Of a DNA stretch of 64,000 nt, positions 9,915-17,556 are shown piece by piece. Numbering within the stretch: the first letter of the stretch is position 1; each line of letters begins with the position of its first letter. Source of the DNA: Pararhizobium sp. YC-54 (GTDB lineage: Bacteria; Pseudomonadota; Alphaproteobacteria; Rhizobiales; Rhizobiaceae); NCBI RefSeq assembly GCF_025847205.1, contig NZ_JAOYTH010000018.1, forward strand, positions 62,001 through 126,000, written 5' to 3'. Under the pieces are notes generated by a model. That model had not been told where the DNA came from, did not search any database, and saw only the letters and a program-made list of their open reading frames with translations. Made by a program: the position numbers and the translations under genes.

Positions 9915-10766
9915 TCATCCCTTGGTCGCTCCCAGCGTCAGCCCGGCGATGAAATGCTTCTGCATCAGGAAGAACATCAGGACGGGCGGCATGGCAGCGA
10001 CGATCGAGCCGGCCGAGACCAGATGCCAGGCGGCGATCCATTGGCCGTTCAGCGAATAGAGCCCGGCCGTCACCGGCATCGCATGCTGGCCCTGCACCAG
10101 GACGGTCGCCCAAAAGTAGTCGTTCCAGATGAAGGTGAAGACCAGCACCGAAAGGGCAGCGATCGCCGGGCGCATCAGCGGCAGGACGATATAACGGAAG
10201 ATCCGCCACTCGCTGACGCCCTCGACGCGAGCGGATTCGATCAGCGCGAAGGGTAGCGACTTGATGAAGTTGCGCATGAACAGCGTGCAGAAACCGGTCT
10301 GGAAGGCGATATGGAAGAGTACGAGGCCGGAGACGCTGTCGTACAGCCCCGCCTTCAGCGTCATGTCGCGGACCGGTACCATGAGGATCTGGAACGGAAT
10401 GAAATTGCCCGCAACGAACATGAAGAAGACGACGAGATTGACGCGGAACTTGTAGACCGCCAGCGCAAAACCGGAGAGGCAGGCAAGGCCGACCGCGCCG
10501 ATCACCGTGGGGATCGTCACCTTGAAGGAGTTGAGGATGTACCAGCCGATCGGCGAATCCCTGAAGACCGCTGTATAGTTCTCGATACCGGCAAAGCGCG
10601 AGGGCATGCCGAAATAGTTGCCGGCAGCGAGATCGCCGGACGGGCGGATCGAGGTGATGGCGACGCCGATCAGCGGCAAGAGCCAGACGATGAGCGCGAT
10701 CGGCAGGATGATCGTATAGGCGTGGCGCACCCAGGGGGCGGCCTTCTGGACAGGCGTTGGAAACAT
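9915..10766 (-). CDS. Sugar ABC transporter permease (LacG/MalG type)
   Basis: 283 aa with six predicted membrane helices and the EAA-loop signature IESARVEGVSEWRIFRYIVLPLM in a typical position for CUT1 permeases. The ATG at 10766 overlaps the TGA of the preceding permease (TGATG). The frame is open far upstream, but the coding start at 10766 fits the family N-terminus (TIILPIALIVWLLPLIG). It pairs with the permease at 10766-11674. Confidence 0.92.
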   Translation of the reverse strand: MFPTPVQKAAPWVRHAYTIILPIALIVWLLPLIGVAITSIRPSGDLAAGNYFGMPSRFAGIENYTAVFRDSPIGWYILNSFKVTIPTVIGAVGLACLSGFALAVYKFRVNLVVFFMFVAGNFIPFQILMVPVRDMTLKAGLYDSVSGLVLFHIAFQTGFCTLFMRNFIKSLPFALIESARVEGVSEWRIFRYIVLPLMRPAIAALSVLVFTFIWNDYFWATVLVQGQHAMPVTAGLYSLNGQWIAAWHLVSAGSIVAAMPPVLMFFLMQKHFIAGLTLGATKG

Positions 10767-11674
10767 CAGGCGTTCCTTTCCTGCATCAGCATGCGCACGA
10801 TGAACAGCGTGATGAACACCATCATGATCATGAACAGAACCACCGCGATCGCCGCGCCATAACCCATGCGATAGCCGTATTCCGACAGCGCCTGCTCGTA
10901 CATGTAGAAGGACAGGACGCGGCTCGATCCGTAAGGGCCGCCATCGGTCATGATCGACACCAGGTCGAAGGAACGCAGCGCGCCGATAACGGTGACGACG
11001 ATGGCGATGAAGGTCGCAGGCCCAAGCTGCGGCAGGATGATGTTCCAGAGCAGCGACCAGCCCTTGGCGCCATCCATGCGGGCGGCTTCCACTTGTTCCG
11101 GATTGATGTTGTTGAGGCCCGTCAGGTAGAGGATCATGCAATAGGCGATCTGCGGCCAGAGACCGGCGGCGATGATGCCGAGCGTAACGTAGCGCTCGTC
11201 GGCGAGAATGGCGATGTTCTCGCCGCTCACCGCCTTGATCAGCGCCGAGAGCAGACCGAAATCCGGCGCATAGAACCAGGTGAAGATCAGGCCGACGACC
11301 ACCTGGCTGATGACGAAGGGAAAGAAGAACAGCGACTTGTAAAGCCGAATGCCGGTGACCGTCTGATTGAGGAACAGTGCCACGGCAAGACCGGCCGGGA
11401 CTGCCAGCAGATAAAGCACCAGCCAGAGGATGTTATTCTTCAGCGACGTGTAGAACGCCTCGTCATCGAGAAGCTCGACATAGTTGGCCATGCCGATCCA
11501 GGTTTTGGCGCCCAGCCCGTCCCAGTCGTAGAAACTGATCCAGATCGACTGGAAGATGGGGATGATCACATAGATCGAAAACATGATCATGCCGGGCGCC
11601 AGAAACAGCCAGGGCGCAAGGCGCTGCTGGTTGCGCTTCCAGGAACTCGACGTTGCGGGAACGGTGCTGCTCAT
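10766..11674 (-). CDS. Sugar ABC transporter permease (LacF/MalF type)
   Basis: 302 aa with six membrane helices. It starts PWLFLAPGMIMFSIYVIIPIFQS, the common N-terminus of CUT1 LacF/UgpA permeases, and carries the EAA-type motif around EAARMDGAKGWSLLWNIILP. It is translationally coupled to the second permease by a TGATG overlap. A RIME-like element separates it from the binding-protein gene, which may set different expression levels for the binding protein and the membrane parts. Confidence 0.92.
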   Translation of the reverse strand: MSSTVPATSSSWKRNQQRLAPWLFLAPGMIMFSIYVIIPIFQSIWISFYDWDGLGAKTWIGMANYVELLDDEAFYTSLKNNILWLVLYLLAVPAGLAVALFLNQTVTGIRLYKSLFFFPFVISQVVVGLIFTWFYAPDFGLLSALIKAVSGENIAILADERYVTLGIIAAGLWPQIAYCMILYLTGLNNINPEQVEAARMDGAKGWSLLWNIILPQLGPATFIAIVVTVIGALRSFDLVSIMTDGGPYGSSRVLSFYMYEQALSEYGYRMGYGAAIAVVLFMIMMVFITLFIVRMLMQERNA

Positions 11675-11732
11675 CGCGGCCCCTTTGCTTTGAAGTAGTT
11701 TGAAAACAATTGACGCATTCCGGGCAACTGCC

Positions 11733-11880
11733 CCTCACCCTAACCCTCTCCCCGCAGGCGGGGAGAGGGAACCACAGAGGTTGCCACGCCCCCGTTTCCA
11801 AGCGAGGCCACCGGGGGGCTGCCACTTGTCCCTTCTCCCCGCTTGCGGGGAGAAGGTGCCCGACAGGCCGGATGAGGGGC
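11733..11880. repeat. RIME-like palindromic repeats inside the sugar ABC operon
   Basis: Two palindromic modules, CTCTCCCCGCAGGCGGGGAGAG (11752-11770) and CTTCTCCCCGCTTGCGGGGAGAAG (11832-11855), are followed by the GGCCGGATGAGGGG module. They share core sequence with 61-210 and 6616-6760. The location, after the binding-protein gene and before the permeases, is where transcript-stabilising hairpins occur in many ABC operons. Confidence 0.75.
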
Positions 11881-11896
11881 AAAAGTCAGATGCTGG

Positions 11897-13123
11897 TTAC
11901 TTGTAAATCCGCCCGCGTGCCTTTTCGAGCCGCGCAAGGATCGCATCGACATTGTCCGGCTTGACCATGAACTGCTGGAAGCCTTCCATGCCGGCCTTTG
12001 CCATTTCGGCTGGTGCATCGCGATCGTAGAACTGGGCGAGCGCATAGGCGTTCGCCAGCATCTCGAACCCGGCCTTGAGGAACGGATCATTCGATTTTGC
12101 CGACTGGTTGTTGACCGGAAGCTGGCCGAGGACCTCGTTCATCTTGGTCTGCGCTTCAGGCGTTGCCAGATAGGCGAGAAACTTGCGGGCATCTTCCTTG
12201 TTCTTCGCACCCGACGGGATATGGAAGGACTCGGTCGGCGCATCCTCGGCCATCGGAATGCCGGCGGTGATTTCGGGGAACTGCAGGAAGCCGATCTGGT
12301 CTGCCTTCAATCCGCCGTCCACCATCGCGGCAACGGCGAAATTGCCCATCAGATACATCGGCGCCTTGCCCTGCACGAACTGCGGAATGGCATCCTGCCA
12401 GTCGATCGCGGCGTGGTTTTCGAGGAAATAGCCCGGCTTGACCAGTTCGGCCCATTTCTCGAAGACGGCCTTCACCTTCGGATCGGTGTAGGGCACCTTG
12501 CCGGCGGTGAGGTCCATATGGAACTCATAGCCGTTGACGCGCAGGTCGAGATAGTCGAACCAGCCGCCGGTCGGCCAGAGCGCCTTGGTGCCGATTGCAA
12601 ACGGCGTCATACCGGCTGCCTTGATCTTTTCGCAGGCGGCAATCAGCTCCGCCCAGTTCTTCGGCGGCGTGATCCCTTCCTTCTCGAAAATGTCCTTCCG
12701 GTAGTAGATGCCCCACTGATAGTAGGAATAGGGAATACCCCATTTCTTGCCGTCGATTTCCATCGACTTGACGGCCGATTTCAGCTGGTCGTCCAGCTTG
12801 TTTTCGGCCCAGAGGTCAGAGACGTCCTCGAACAGCCCGGCCTTGACGAAGGGGGCCATGCGGTTGCCGGAATACCAGGACACCACGTCGGGCGCGTCGG
12901 CGGTCAGGAAGTTGCGGATCGCCGACTTGTAACCTTCATGGTCGAAATTGTTCCACTTGACCGTCACGTCCGGATGGGCAGCCTTGAACCCTTCGATCAG
13001 CGTTTCCATTGCCTTTTTCGGCGCCGGATCGGTCTGGTCGGAATTGACGACGAGTTCGCCTGCGAACGCGGTCGAGACGGTCAGTGCATAGCCGAGCGCG
13101 AGCGCGGCTTTAAAAGAATTCAT
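11897..13123 (-). CDS. Sugar ABC transporter substrate-binding protein
   Basis: 408 aa solute-binding protein of the MalE-like cluster B type. The ATG at 13123 follows GGGAGGATATC, a strong ribosome site. A Sec signal peptide (residues 1-21, ending AFA-GE) directs it to the periplasm. The mature part starts VVNSDQTDPAPKKAMETLI and contains GKVPYTDPKVKAVFEKWAEL, common in rhizobial sugar-binding proteins. As first gene of the operon it is divergent from the AraC regulator at 13283. Likely ligand: a galactoside or galactose-containing oligosaccharide, inferred from the GH42 gene. Confidence 0.9.
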   Translation of the reverse strand: MNSFKAALALGYALTVSTAFAGELVVNSDQTDPAPKKAMETLIEGFKAAHPDVTVKWNNFDHEGYKSAIRNFLTADAPDVVSWYSGNRMAPFVKAGLFEDVSDLWAENKLDDQLKSAVKSMEIDGKKWGIPYSYYQWGIYYRKDIFEKEGITPPKNWAELIAACEKIKAAGMTPFAIGTKALWPTGGWFDYLDLRVNGYEFHMDLTAGKVPYTDPKVKAVFEKWAELVKPGYFLENHAAIDWQDAIPQFVQGKAPMYLMGNFAVAAMVDGGLKADQIGFLQFPEITAGIPMAEDAPTESFHIPSGAKNKEDARKFLAYLATPEAQTKMNEVLGQLPVNNQSAKSNDPFLKAGFEMLANAYALAQFYDRDAPAEMAKAGMEGFQQFMVKPDNVDAILARLEKARGRIYK

Positions 13124-13282
13124 GATATCCTCCCAAGGATCAGCGTGTGGTGCCGTTGCGTCCCGCAGGTCGTCTTGTTCCTCTATCCCGCATGAACGCC
13201 TTGACCTTGCGGCCGAAACCCGCAATCTACTTCCGACATTTCGGCATAGACTTCCGGTTTCCTAACATCAGCAGGATATGAA

Positions 13283-14248
13283 ATGACCCGCCGTCCGAAA
13301 CTCATAAACAGGCTCGGGGCGACACCGGTTCATCCGGAGCGCGATCCGGCACATCCGCTGGTGGTCTTTGGCGATCACCGTTTCTGCGCTGGCGACAATA
13401 TCAATGTGCGGCGGATGACAGGCCCGCACATGCACAGCCAGATCGAGCTCAACTTCGTGCTCGAAGGCGAAATGACCTACTGGTTCGACGGGCGCGAACT
13501 CAGCGTTTCGGAAGGCCGTCTCTGCCTGTTCTGGGGGATGATCCCGCATCAGGTGACCGATATCAAAGAGCCGACGCGGTTCATCTGCCTCTACGTGCCG
13601 ATGTCGGTCTTCCTGGCGCTCCCAAGCCTCAGCCGCTTTCGCGATGCCGTCTTTCGCGGCGCGATGATCGAGGCGCTCGACATCCGGCCCTATGACCGCG
13701 ACGTCTTCATGCGCTGGCGCGAAGAGTTGCTGTCCGGTGACGAGGAACTGGAGCAGATCGTCCGCGAGGAGCTCGGCGCCCGTGTGCGCCGCCTTGACCG
13801 CGAGGGCTGGCGCGATCTGCGCGAACAGGGATCGGCCATCGCCTCCTTCGAGCATCACGACGCCGACCGCATGTTCCATGTCGAGCGGATGATGCGCTTC
13901 ATCACCGAACATGCACTGGAGAACATATCGGCCGACGATGTCGGCAGGGACGTCGGCCTTCACCCCAACTATGCAATGGGCATCTTCAAACGCACGGTCG
14001 GCGTGACCATCAATCAATCCATCGTCCGGCACCGCCTCGACACGGCGCAATCGCTGTTGATCTCCACCGACCTGCCAATCACCTCGATCGCCTTCGAGGC
14101 AGGCTTCGGCTCCCTCTCCCGCTTCTACGAAGCCTTTCACGACCGGTTCGGCACCAAGCCCGGCACATTCCGGCGCCGTCTTGCCAAGCCGCCCAGAGCG
14201 CGCGAGGTCCTTGCGACGGTGAACGGGCAGATCGCCGACGATAACTGA
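13283..14248 (+). CDS. AraC-family regulator with cupin sensor domain
   Basis: 321 aa. Residues 20-120 form a cupin-like sugar-sensing domain (GDHRFCAGDNINVRRM, HMHSQIELNFVLEG). Residues about 200-305 hold the two helix-turn-helix units of AraC proteins, ending in the conserved TSIAFEAGFGSLSRFYEAFHDRFG region. It is divergent from the beta-galactoside operon with a 159-bp shared intergenic region, so it is most likely the activator of that operon. Confidence 0.9.
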   Translation: MTRRPKLINRLGATPVHPERDPAHPLVVFGDHRFCAGDNINVRRMTGPHMHSQIELNFVLEGEMTYWFDGRELSVSEGRLCLFWGMIPHQVTDIKEPTRFICLYVPMSVFLALPSLSRFRDAVFRGAMIEALDIRPYDRDVFMRWREELLSGDEELEQIVREELGARVRRLDREGWRDLREQGSAIASFEHHDADRMFHVERMMRFITEHALENISADDVGRDVGLHPNYAMGIFKRTVGVTINQSIVRHRLDTAQSLLISTDLPITSIAFEAGFGSLSRFYEAFHDRFGTKPGTFRRRLAKPPRAREVLATVNGQIADDN

Positions 14249-14253
14249 TAACC

Positions 14254-14286
14254 CCAAAAGAGGTAAAAATATTTTACCTCTTTTGG
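14254..14286. terminator. Perfect 15-bp palindrome after the AraC gene
   Basis: Left arm CCAAAAGAGGTAAAA (14254-14268), loop ATA, right arm TTTTACCTCTTTTGG (14272-14286); no mismatches. It starts 6 bases after the araC-type stop. It could be a terminator, although the A/T-rich stem lacks a clean T tract after it; alternatively it could be a dyad operator for lldD, whose start is 72 bp downstream. Confidence 0.6.
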
Positions 14287-14357
14287 TTTCCGCTCTTAAC
14301 AACGGTTCCTGAAACATGGTATGGCCGGGCCATCCCTAGAGTTGGAAAACCCGCGCC

Positions 14358-15494
14358 ATGGCCAAAATCCTCGAAATCAGCGACCTGAAGGCACTCGCCA
14401 AGCGCCGCGTGCCGAAGATGTTCTTCGACTATGCCGACAGCGGCGCCTGGACCGAGAGCACCTATCGCGCCAACGAGGAGGATTTCCGCAAGGTGAAGCT
14501 GCGCCAGCGGGTGCTGGTCGACATGACCAACCGCTCGCTCGAAAGTACGATGATCGGCCAGAAAGTTTCGATGCCGGTAGCATTGTCTCCGACCGGCCTC
14601 ACCGGCATGCAGCATGCCGATGGCGAAATGCTGGCGGCAAAGGCGGCCGAGGAATTCGGCGTTCCGTTCACGTTGTCGACCATGAGCATCTGCTCGATCG
14701 AGGACGTCGCCTCGGTGACGACCAAGCCTTTCTGGTTCCAGCTCTATGTCATGCGCGACCGGGAGTTCGTCAAAAACCTGATCGACCGCGCCAAGGCCGC
14801 CAAATGCTCGGCGCTGGTGCTGACGCTCGACCTGCAGATCCTCGGCCAACGCCACAAGGACCTGCGCAACGGCCTTTCCGCCCCGCCCAAATTCACGCCA
14901 AAGCATATCTGGCAGATGGCGACGCGGCCGCTCTGGTGCATGCAAATGCTCAAGACCAAGCGCCGCAGCTTCGGCAACATCGTCGGCCACGCCAAGAACG
15001 TCTCCGATCTCTCATCCCTGTCGTCGTGGACAGCCGAACAATTCGACCCGCAACTGTCCTGGGAAAATGTCGAGGAAATCAGGAAGATGTGGGGCGGACC
15101 GCTGATCCTCAAGGGCATTCTCGATGTCGAGGATGCGAAGATGGCGGCGCGCACCGGCGCCGATGCGGTCATCGTCTCCAATCACGGCGGCCGCCAGCTG
15201 GATGGCGCACCCTCGTCGATCAGCATGCTGCCGAGAATCGTCGATGCCGTCGGCGACCAGATCGAGGTTCATGTCGATGGCGGTATCCGCTCCGGTCAGG
15301 ACGTGTTGAAAGCCGTGGCGCTTGGCGCCAAGGGAACCTATATCGGCCGCCCCTTCCTCTATGGCCTCGGCGCCGGCGGCAAGGCTGGCGTGACCACCGC
15401 ACTCGATATCATCCGCAAGGAACTCGACATCACCATGGCACTCTGCGGCAAGCGCGATATCCGCGATATCAACCGGGATGTGATTGCGGAGTGA
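14358..15494 (+). CDS. lldD: FMN-dependent alpha-hydroxy-acid oxidase / L-lactate dehydrogenase
   Basis: 378 aa member of the FMN-dependent alpha-hydroxy-acid dehydrogenase family. Visible motifs: FDYADSGAWTESTYRANE at the N-terminus, the FMN-contact region SPTGLTGMQH, the catalytic SNHGGRQLD (His base plus Arg), and DGGIRSGQDVLKA near the C-terminus. The length and N-terminus match LldD, which oxidises L-lactate to pyruvate at the membrane and feeds the quinone pool. Glycolate or another 2-hydroxyacid is also possible. The stop codon abuts that of yoeB on the other strand. Confidence 0.88.
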   Translation: MAKILEISDLKALAKRRVPKMFFDYADSGAWTESTYRANEEDFRKVKLRQRVLVDMTNRSLESTMIGQKVSMPVALSPTGLTGMQHADGEMLAAKAAEEFGVPFTLSTMSICSIEDVASVTTKPFWFQLYVMRDREFVKNLIDRAKAAKCSALVLTLDLQILGQRHKDLRNGLSAPPKFTPKHIWQMATRPLWCMQMLKTKRRSFGNIVGHAKNVSDLSSLSSWTAEQFDPQLSWENVEEIRKMWGGPLILKGILDVEDAKMAARTGADAVIVSNHGGRQLDGAPSSISMLPRIVDAVGDQIEVHVDGGIRSGQDVLKAVALGAKGTYIGRPFLYGLGAGGKAGVTTALDIIRKELDITMALCGKRDIRDINRDVIAE

Positions 15495-15752
15495 TCAGTA
15501 ATGCGACCGGCACTGTACAACGATCAAAACTCGCTTCTCTGAAGGTCCTTCAACTTTATAAACCAAACGGTGTTCTTGCGTTATGCGTCGCGACCAATAG
15601 CCTTTGAGTTGATTTCGCAAAGGCTCTGGCTTGCCAATACCTTCGAAAGGGTGGCGAAGCATATCCCTAATGAGATCGTTGATACGCAATACGACTTTGG
15701 GATCTGTCTCTTGCCAATAAATGTATTCGTTCCACCCAGCCGGTTCCCACAT
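15495..15752 (-). CDS. yoeB: YoeB-type toxin (Txe family mRNA interferase)
   Basis: 85 aa from the ATG at 15752; a GTG at 15773 in frame is an alternative start. The sequence follows the YoeB pattern closely: YWQETDPK, INDLIRD, HPFEGIGKPEPL, YWSRRITQEHRLVY, and the C-terminal C-R-S-H84-Y85. YoeB cleaves mRNA at the ribosome A site; the Glu of TQEHR, basic residues and the penultimate His are the catalytic set and all are present. It lies just downstream of its antitoxin gene. The end meets lldD end to end, without a base between the stop codons. Confidence 0.92.
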   Translation of the reverse strand: MWEPAGWNEYIYWQETDPKVVLRINDLIRDMLRHPFEGIGKPEPLRNQLKGYWSRRITQEHRLVYKVEGPSEKRVLIVVQCRSHY

Positions 15753-15778
15753 GAGTGAAGTACCGGAACTCACAGCTG

Positions 15779-16063
15779 TTAACGCGATGCTTTAGAGGCG
15801 GCGTAGTCCCCCGGTTCGATAAGGTCGTGTGCTTCGTACTTGCCGGCCTCGACATTCTCGACGGCTTCCATCAGCCGTTTGGCGTTGGCTGGTGTAGACA
15901 TCAAATAAAGCGTCTCCATCATCCCGTCATACTCTCGCTTGTCGATCAGGATTGCGGAGGCCTTGTCGCGACGCATAATCTCAACGGCCGTTCGATCATT
16001 AGCCACTTCATCAAGCAGACTAGCCAGCTCGTCTCTCGCTTTTGAAAACATAACCGTGCGCAT
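15779..16063 (-). CDS. yefM: YefM/Phd-type antitoxin
   Basis: 94 aa. It starts MRTVMFSKARDELASLLDEVAND, the N-terminal DNA-binding Phd/YefM fold. The middle (VEIMRRDKASAILIDKREYDGMMETLYL) is standard, and the acidic C-terminal tail would neutralise YoeB. The ATG at 16063 has GGAG six bases upstream and is preferred to the ATG at 16075. It is the first gene of the pair and probably represses its own promoter through the palindrome at 16084-16111. Confidence 0.92.
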   Translation of the reverse strand: MRTVMFSKARDELASLLDEVANDRTAVEIMRRDKASAILIDKREYDGMMETLYLMSTPANAKRLMEAVENVEAGKYEAHDLIEPGDYAASKASR

Positions 16064-16083
16064 ATGCGTCTCCATCCCAACGA

Positions 16084-16111
16084 GGACTTGTACAATATAT
16101 CGTACAAGTCC
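16084..16111. promoter_or_regulatory. yefM-yoeB operator palindrome
   Basis: Arms GGACTTGTAC (16084-16093) and GTACAAGTCC (16102-16111) are perfect complements around an 8-base A/T centre. The element includes TGTACA (16089-16094) and CGTACA (16101-16106). TGTACA is the core described for the E. coli YefM-YoeB operator. It lies about 20 bp upstream of the antitoxin start, overlapping where the promoter should be. Confidence 0.75.
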
Positions 16112-16133
16112 TGAATTTTGTCAAGATTCCTGC

Positions 16134-16496
16134 TCAACTCCCCCGATAGGTCGAATAGCTGAACGGCGAAAGCAGCAGCGGTACATGATAGTGGCTGCCC
16201 GCGTCGGCGATGCCGAAGCGCAGCGGGATGAGATCGAGGAAGGCGGGCTCTGCCAGGACAGCGCCGGTTGCGCGCAGATAGTCGCCCGCATGGAACAAAA
16301 GCTCGTAGGTGCCGGCTGCAAAGGCCTCCCCCTCGAGCATCGGCCCATCGACGCGGCCGTCACTATTGGTTTTGACCGTGCGCAGCAGGCGGCGCCCCTC
16401 GCCCTCGATCAGAAAGAGGTCGATGGTCAGGCCCTCGGCCGGCTTGCCCAGCGCAGTGTCGAGGACATGGGTGGTCAGGCGGCCGGACGTGCTCAT
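16134..16496 (-). CDS. uraH: 5-hydroxyisourate hydrolase
   Basis: 120 aa, transthyretin-like. It begins [20 protein letters not shown] and ends in the diagnostic C-terminal tetrapeptide Y-R-G-S, preceded by [15 protein letters not shown]. Conserved His (LTTHVLD), Arg and the terminal YRGS form the active site. It hydrolyses 5-hydroxyisourate (the PuuD product) to OHCU. Last gene of the minus-strand puuE-uraD-allA-uraH run, 16 bp after allA. Confidence 0.95.
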   Translation of the reverse strand: MSTSGRLTTHVLDTALGKPAEGLTIDLFLIEGEGRRLLRTVKTNSDGRVDGPMLEGEAFAAGTYELLFHAGDYLRATGAVLAEPAFLDLIPLRFGIADAGSHYHVPLLLSPFSYSTYRGS

Positions 16497-16512
16497 GGAA
16501 ACCTCTTGTGCG

Positions 16513-17010
16513 TCAGAAGGGATTGGCGATGACGAAGGGTTCGTCGTAGAAAACCTCTTCCAGATTGTTGCCCGGCCCGTCGCGATCGACAACCAGAAAA
16601 TCGCTGACCGCGCCGACAGCCATCAATGGATGATGCCAGACATTGCGGCCGTAATTAACCCCTTGCGCACCGGTAGCCAGAAAGACGCGTGGCAATCCCG
16701 GCTTTCCGCCCTCATCCGGCGCGACGACGGCAAGCCACGAGCCGCCGCCCACAGGCGAAAAGCTCTGTGAGCCCAGCGGATGGCGCTCCATCATCGTCAC
16801 GGCGTAGGGAAAGCTGCGCGGCTGGCCGCGGAAAATATTGATGATCACCCGCGCATCTTCGCCGGCGACATCGGCCCGACCGAGCGCATGAAACCGCTCG
16901 GTCGACCCGCCATTGATGAGCCGCATCGTTTCCGGATCAGCCTCGATAACAGTACCGAAAGGCGAAAATGCCGCCTGTGTCAGCGGCTCGATCGTCAGGA
17001 CATGTGGCAT
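16513..17010 (-). CDS. allA: Ureidoglycolate lyase
   Basis: 165 aa from the ATG at 17010. The first residues ([20 protein letters not shown]) align with the E. coli AllA start, and [26 protein letters not shown] and DFLVVDRDG are the family hallmarks. AllA splits ureidoglycolate into glyoxylate and urea. The ATG shares its first base with the TGA of a 16-codon frame that starts at 17060 (see the separate entry). No allantoicase gene, which would make its substrate, is in the window. Confidence 0.93.
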   Translation of the reverse strand: MPHVLTIEPLTQAAFSPFGTVIEADPETMRLINGGSTERFHALGRADVAGEDARVIINIFRGQPRSFPYAVTMMERHPLGSQSFSPVGGGSWLAVVAPDEGGKPGLPRVFLATGAQGVNYGRNVWHHPLMAVGAVSDFLVVDRDGPGNNLEEVFYDEPFVIANPF

Positions 17011-17060
17011 CAGATCGTCCGTCCCGCCGTAAAATGGCATGGCGGTTTAGTCTTAAGCAT
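17010..17060 (-). CDS. Possible 16-codon leader frame coupled to allA
   Basis: ATG at 17060 follows AGGAG with a 6-base spacer, reads 16 codons (starting MLKTKPP) and stops with a TGA whose last base is the first base of the allA ATG (TGATG). The start lies within the last codons of uraD. No known peptide was recognised. It may be a coupling device that carries ribosomes from the uraD end to allA, or chance. Confidence 0.25.
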   Translation of the reverse strand: MLKTKPPCHFTAGRTI

Positions 17061-17556
17061 TGTCTTCTCCTGGAAGCAGTGAACGCAAACGCAAAAGCGC
17101 GATCTTTTCGACCTGCGCAGAAGCCGTTTCAAATTCCTCTTCCGGGCTGTTGTCAATCCGCCTTTCGAAGGCAGCGAGAATATCGTCCTTGTTCAGCCCT
17201 TTCACCGCGATGATGAACGGGAAGCCGAATTTGTCCGTGTAGGCGGTATTCAGCCCGGTAAAACGCGCGTGTTCCAAGGCACTGAGACGGTCCAGCCCGG
17301 CGCCGGCCTGCTCAGCCTTGGAATCTTCCGTCAGTCCCCCGGCGATCGCCAGTTTGCCGGCAAGATCCGGATGGGCTCTCAAGACCGCCAGACGCTCGGC
17401 ATGGGAGGCCGCGCGAAACGGGGCAACAAGGGCGGCATGCACGGAGCCCGCCGTCAAGACAAGCTGCGGGTTCGCATCGAAAGCCCGCTCTGCCACCCAT
17501 GGCGAATGTTCGAAGACGCCGCCGAACCGCGCGACAAATTCATCCCGCGCCAACAT
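17053..17556 (-). CDS. uraD: 2-oxo-4-hydroxy-4-carboxy-5-ureidoimidazoline (OHCU) decarboxylase
   Basis: 167 aa. Motifs of the OHCU decarboxylase family: FVARFGGVFEHSPWVAERAF, LRAHPDLAGKLA (catalytic His), and FGFPFIIAVKG. It turns OHCU into S-allantoin. The ATG at 17556 overlaps the puuE stop (TGATG); a GTG one codon earlier is possible. It acts between UraH and PuuE. Confidence 0.94.
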   Translation of the reverse strand: MLARDEFVARFGGVFEHSPWVAERAFDANPQLVLTAGSVHAALVAPFRAASHAERLAVLRAHPDLAGKLAIAGGLTEDSKAEQAGAGLDRLSALEHARFTGLNTAYTDKFGFPFIIAVKGLNKDDILAAFERRIDNSPEEEFETASAQVEKIALLRLRSLLPGEDNA

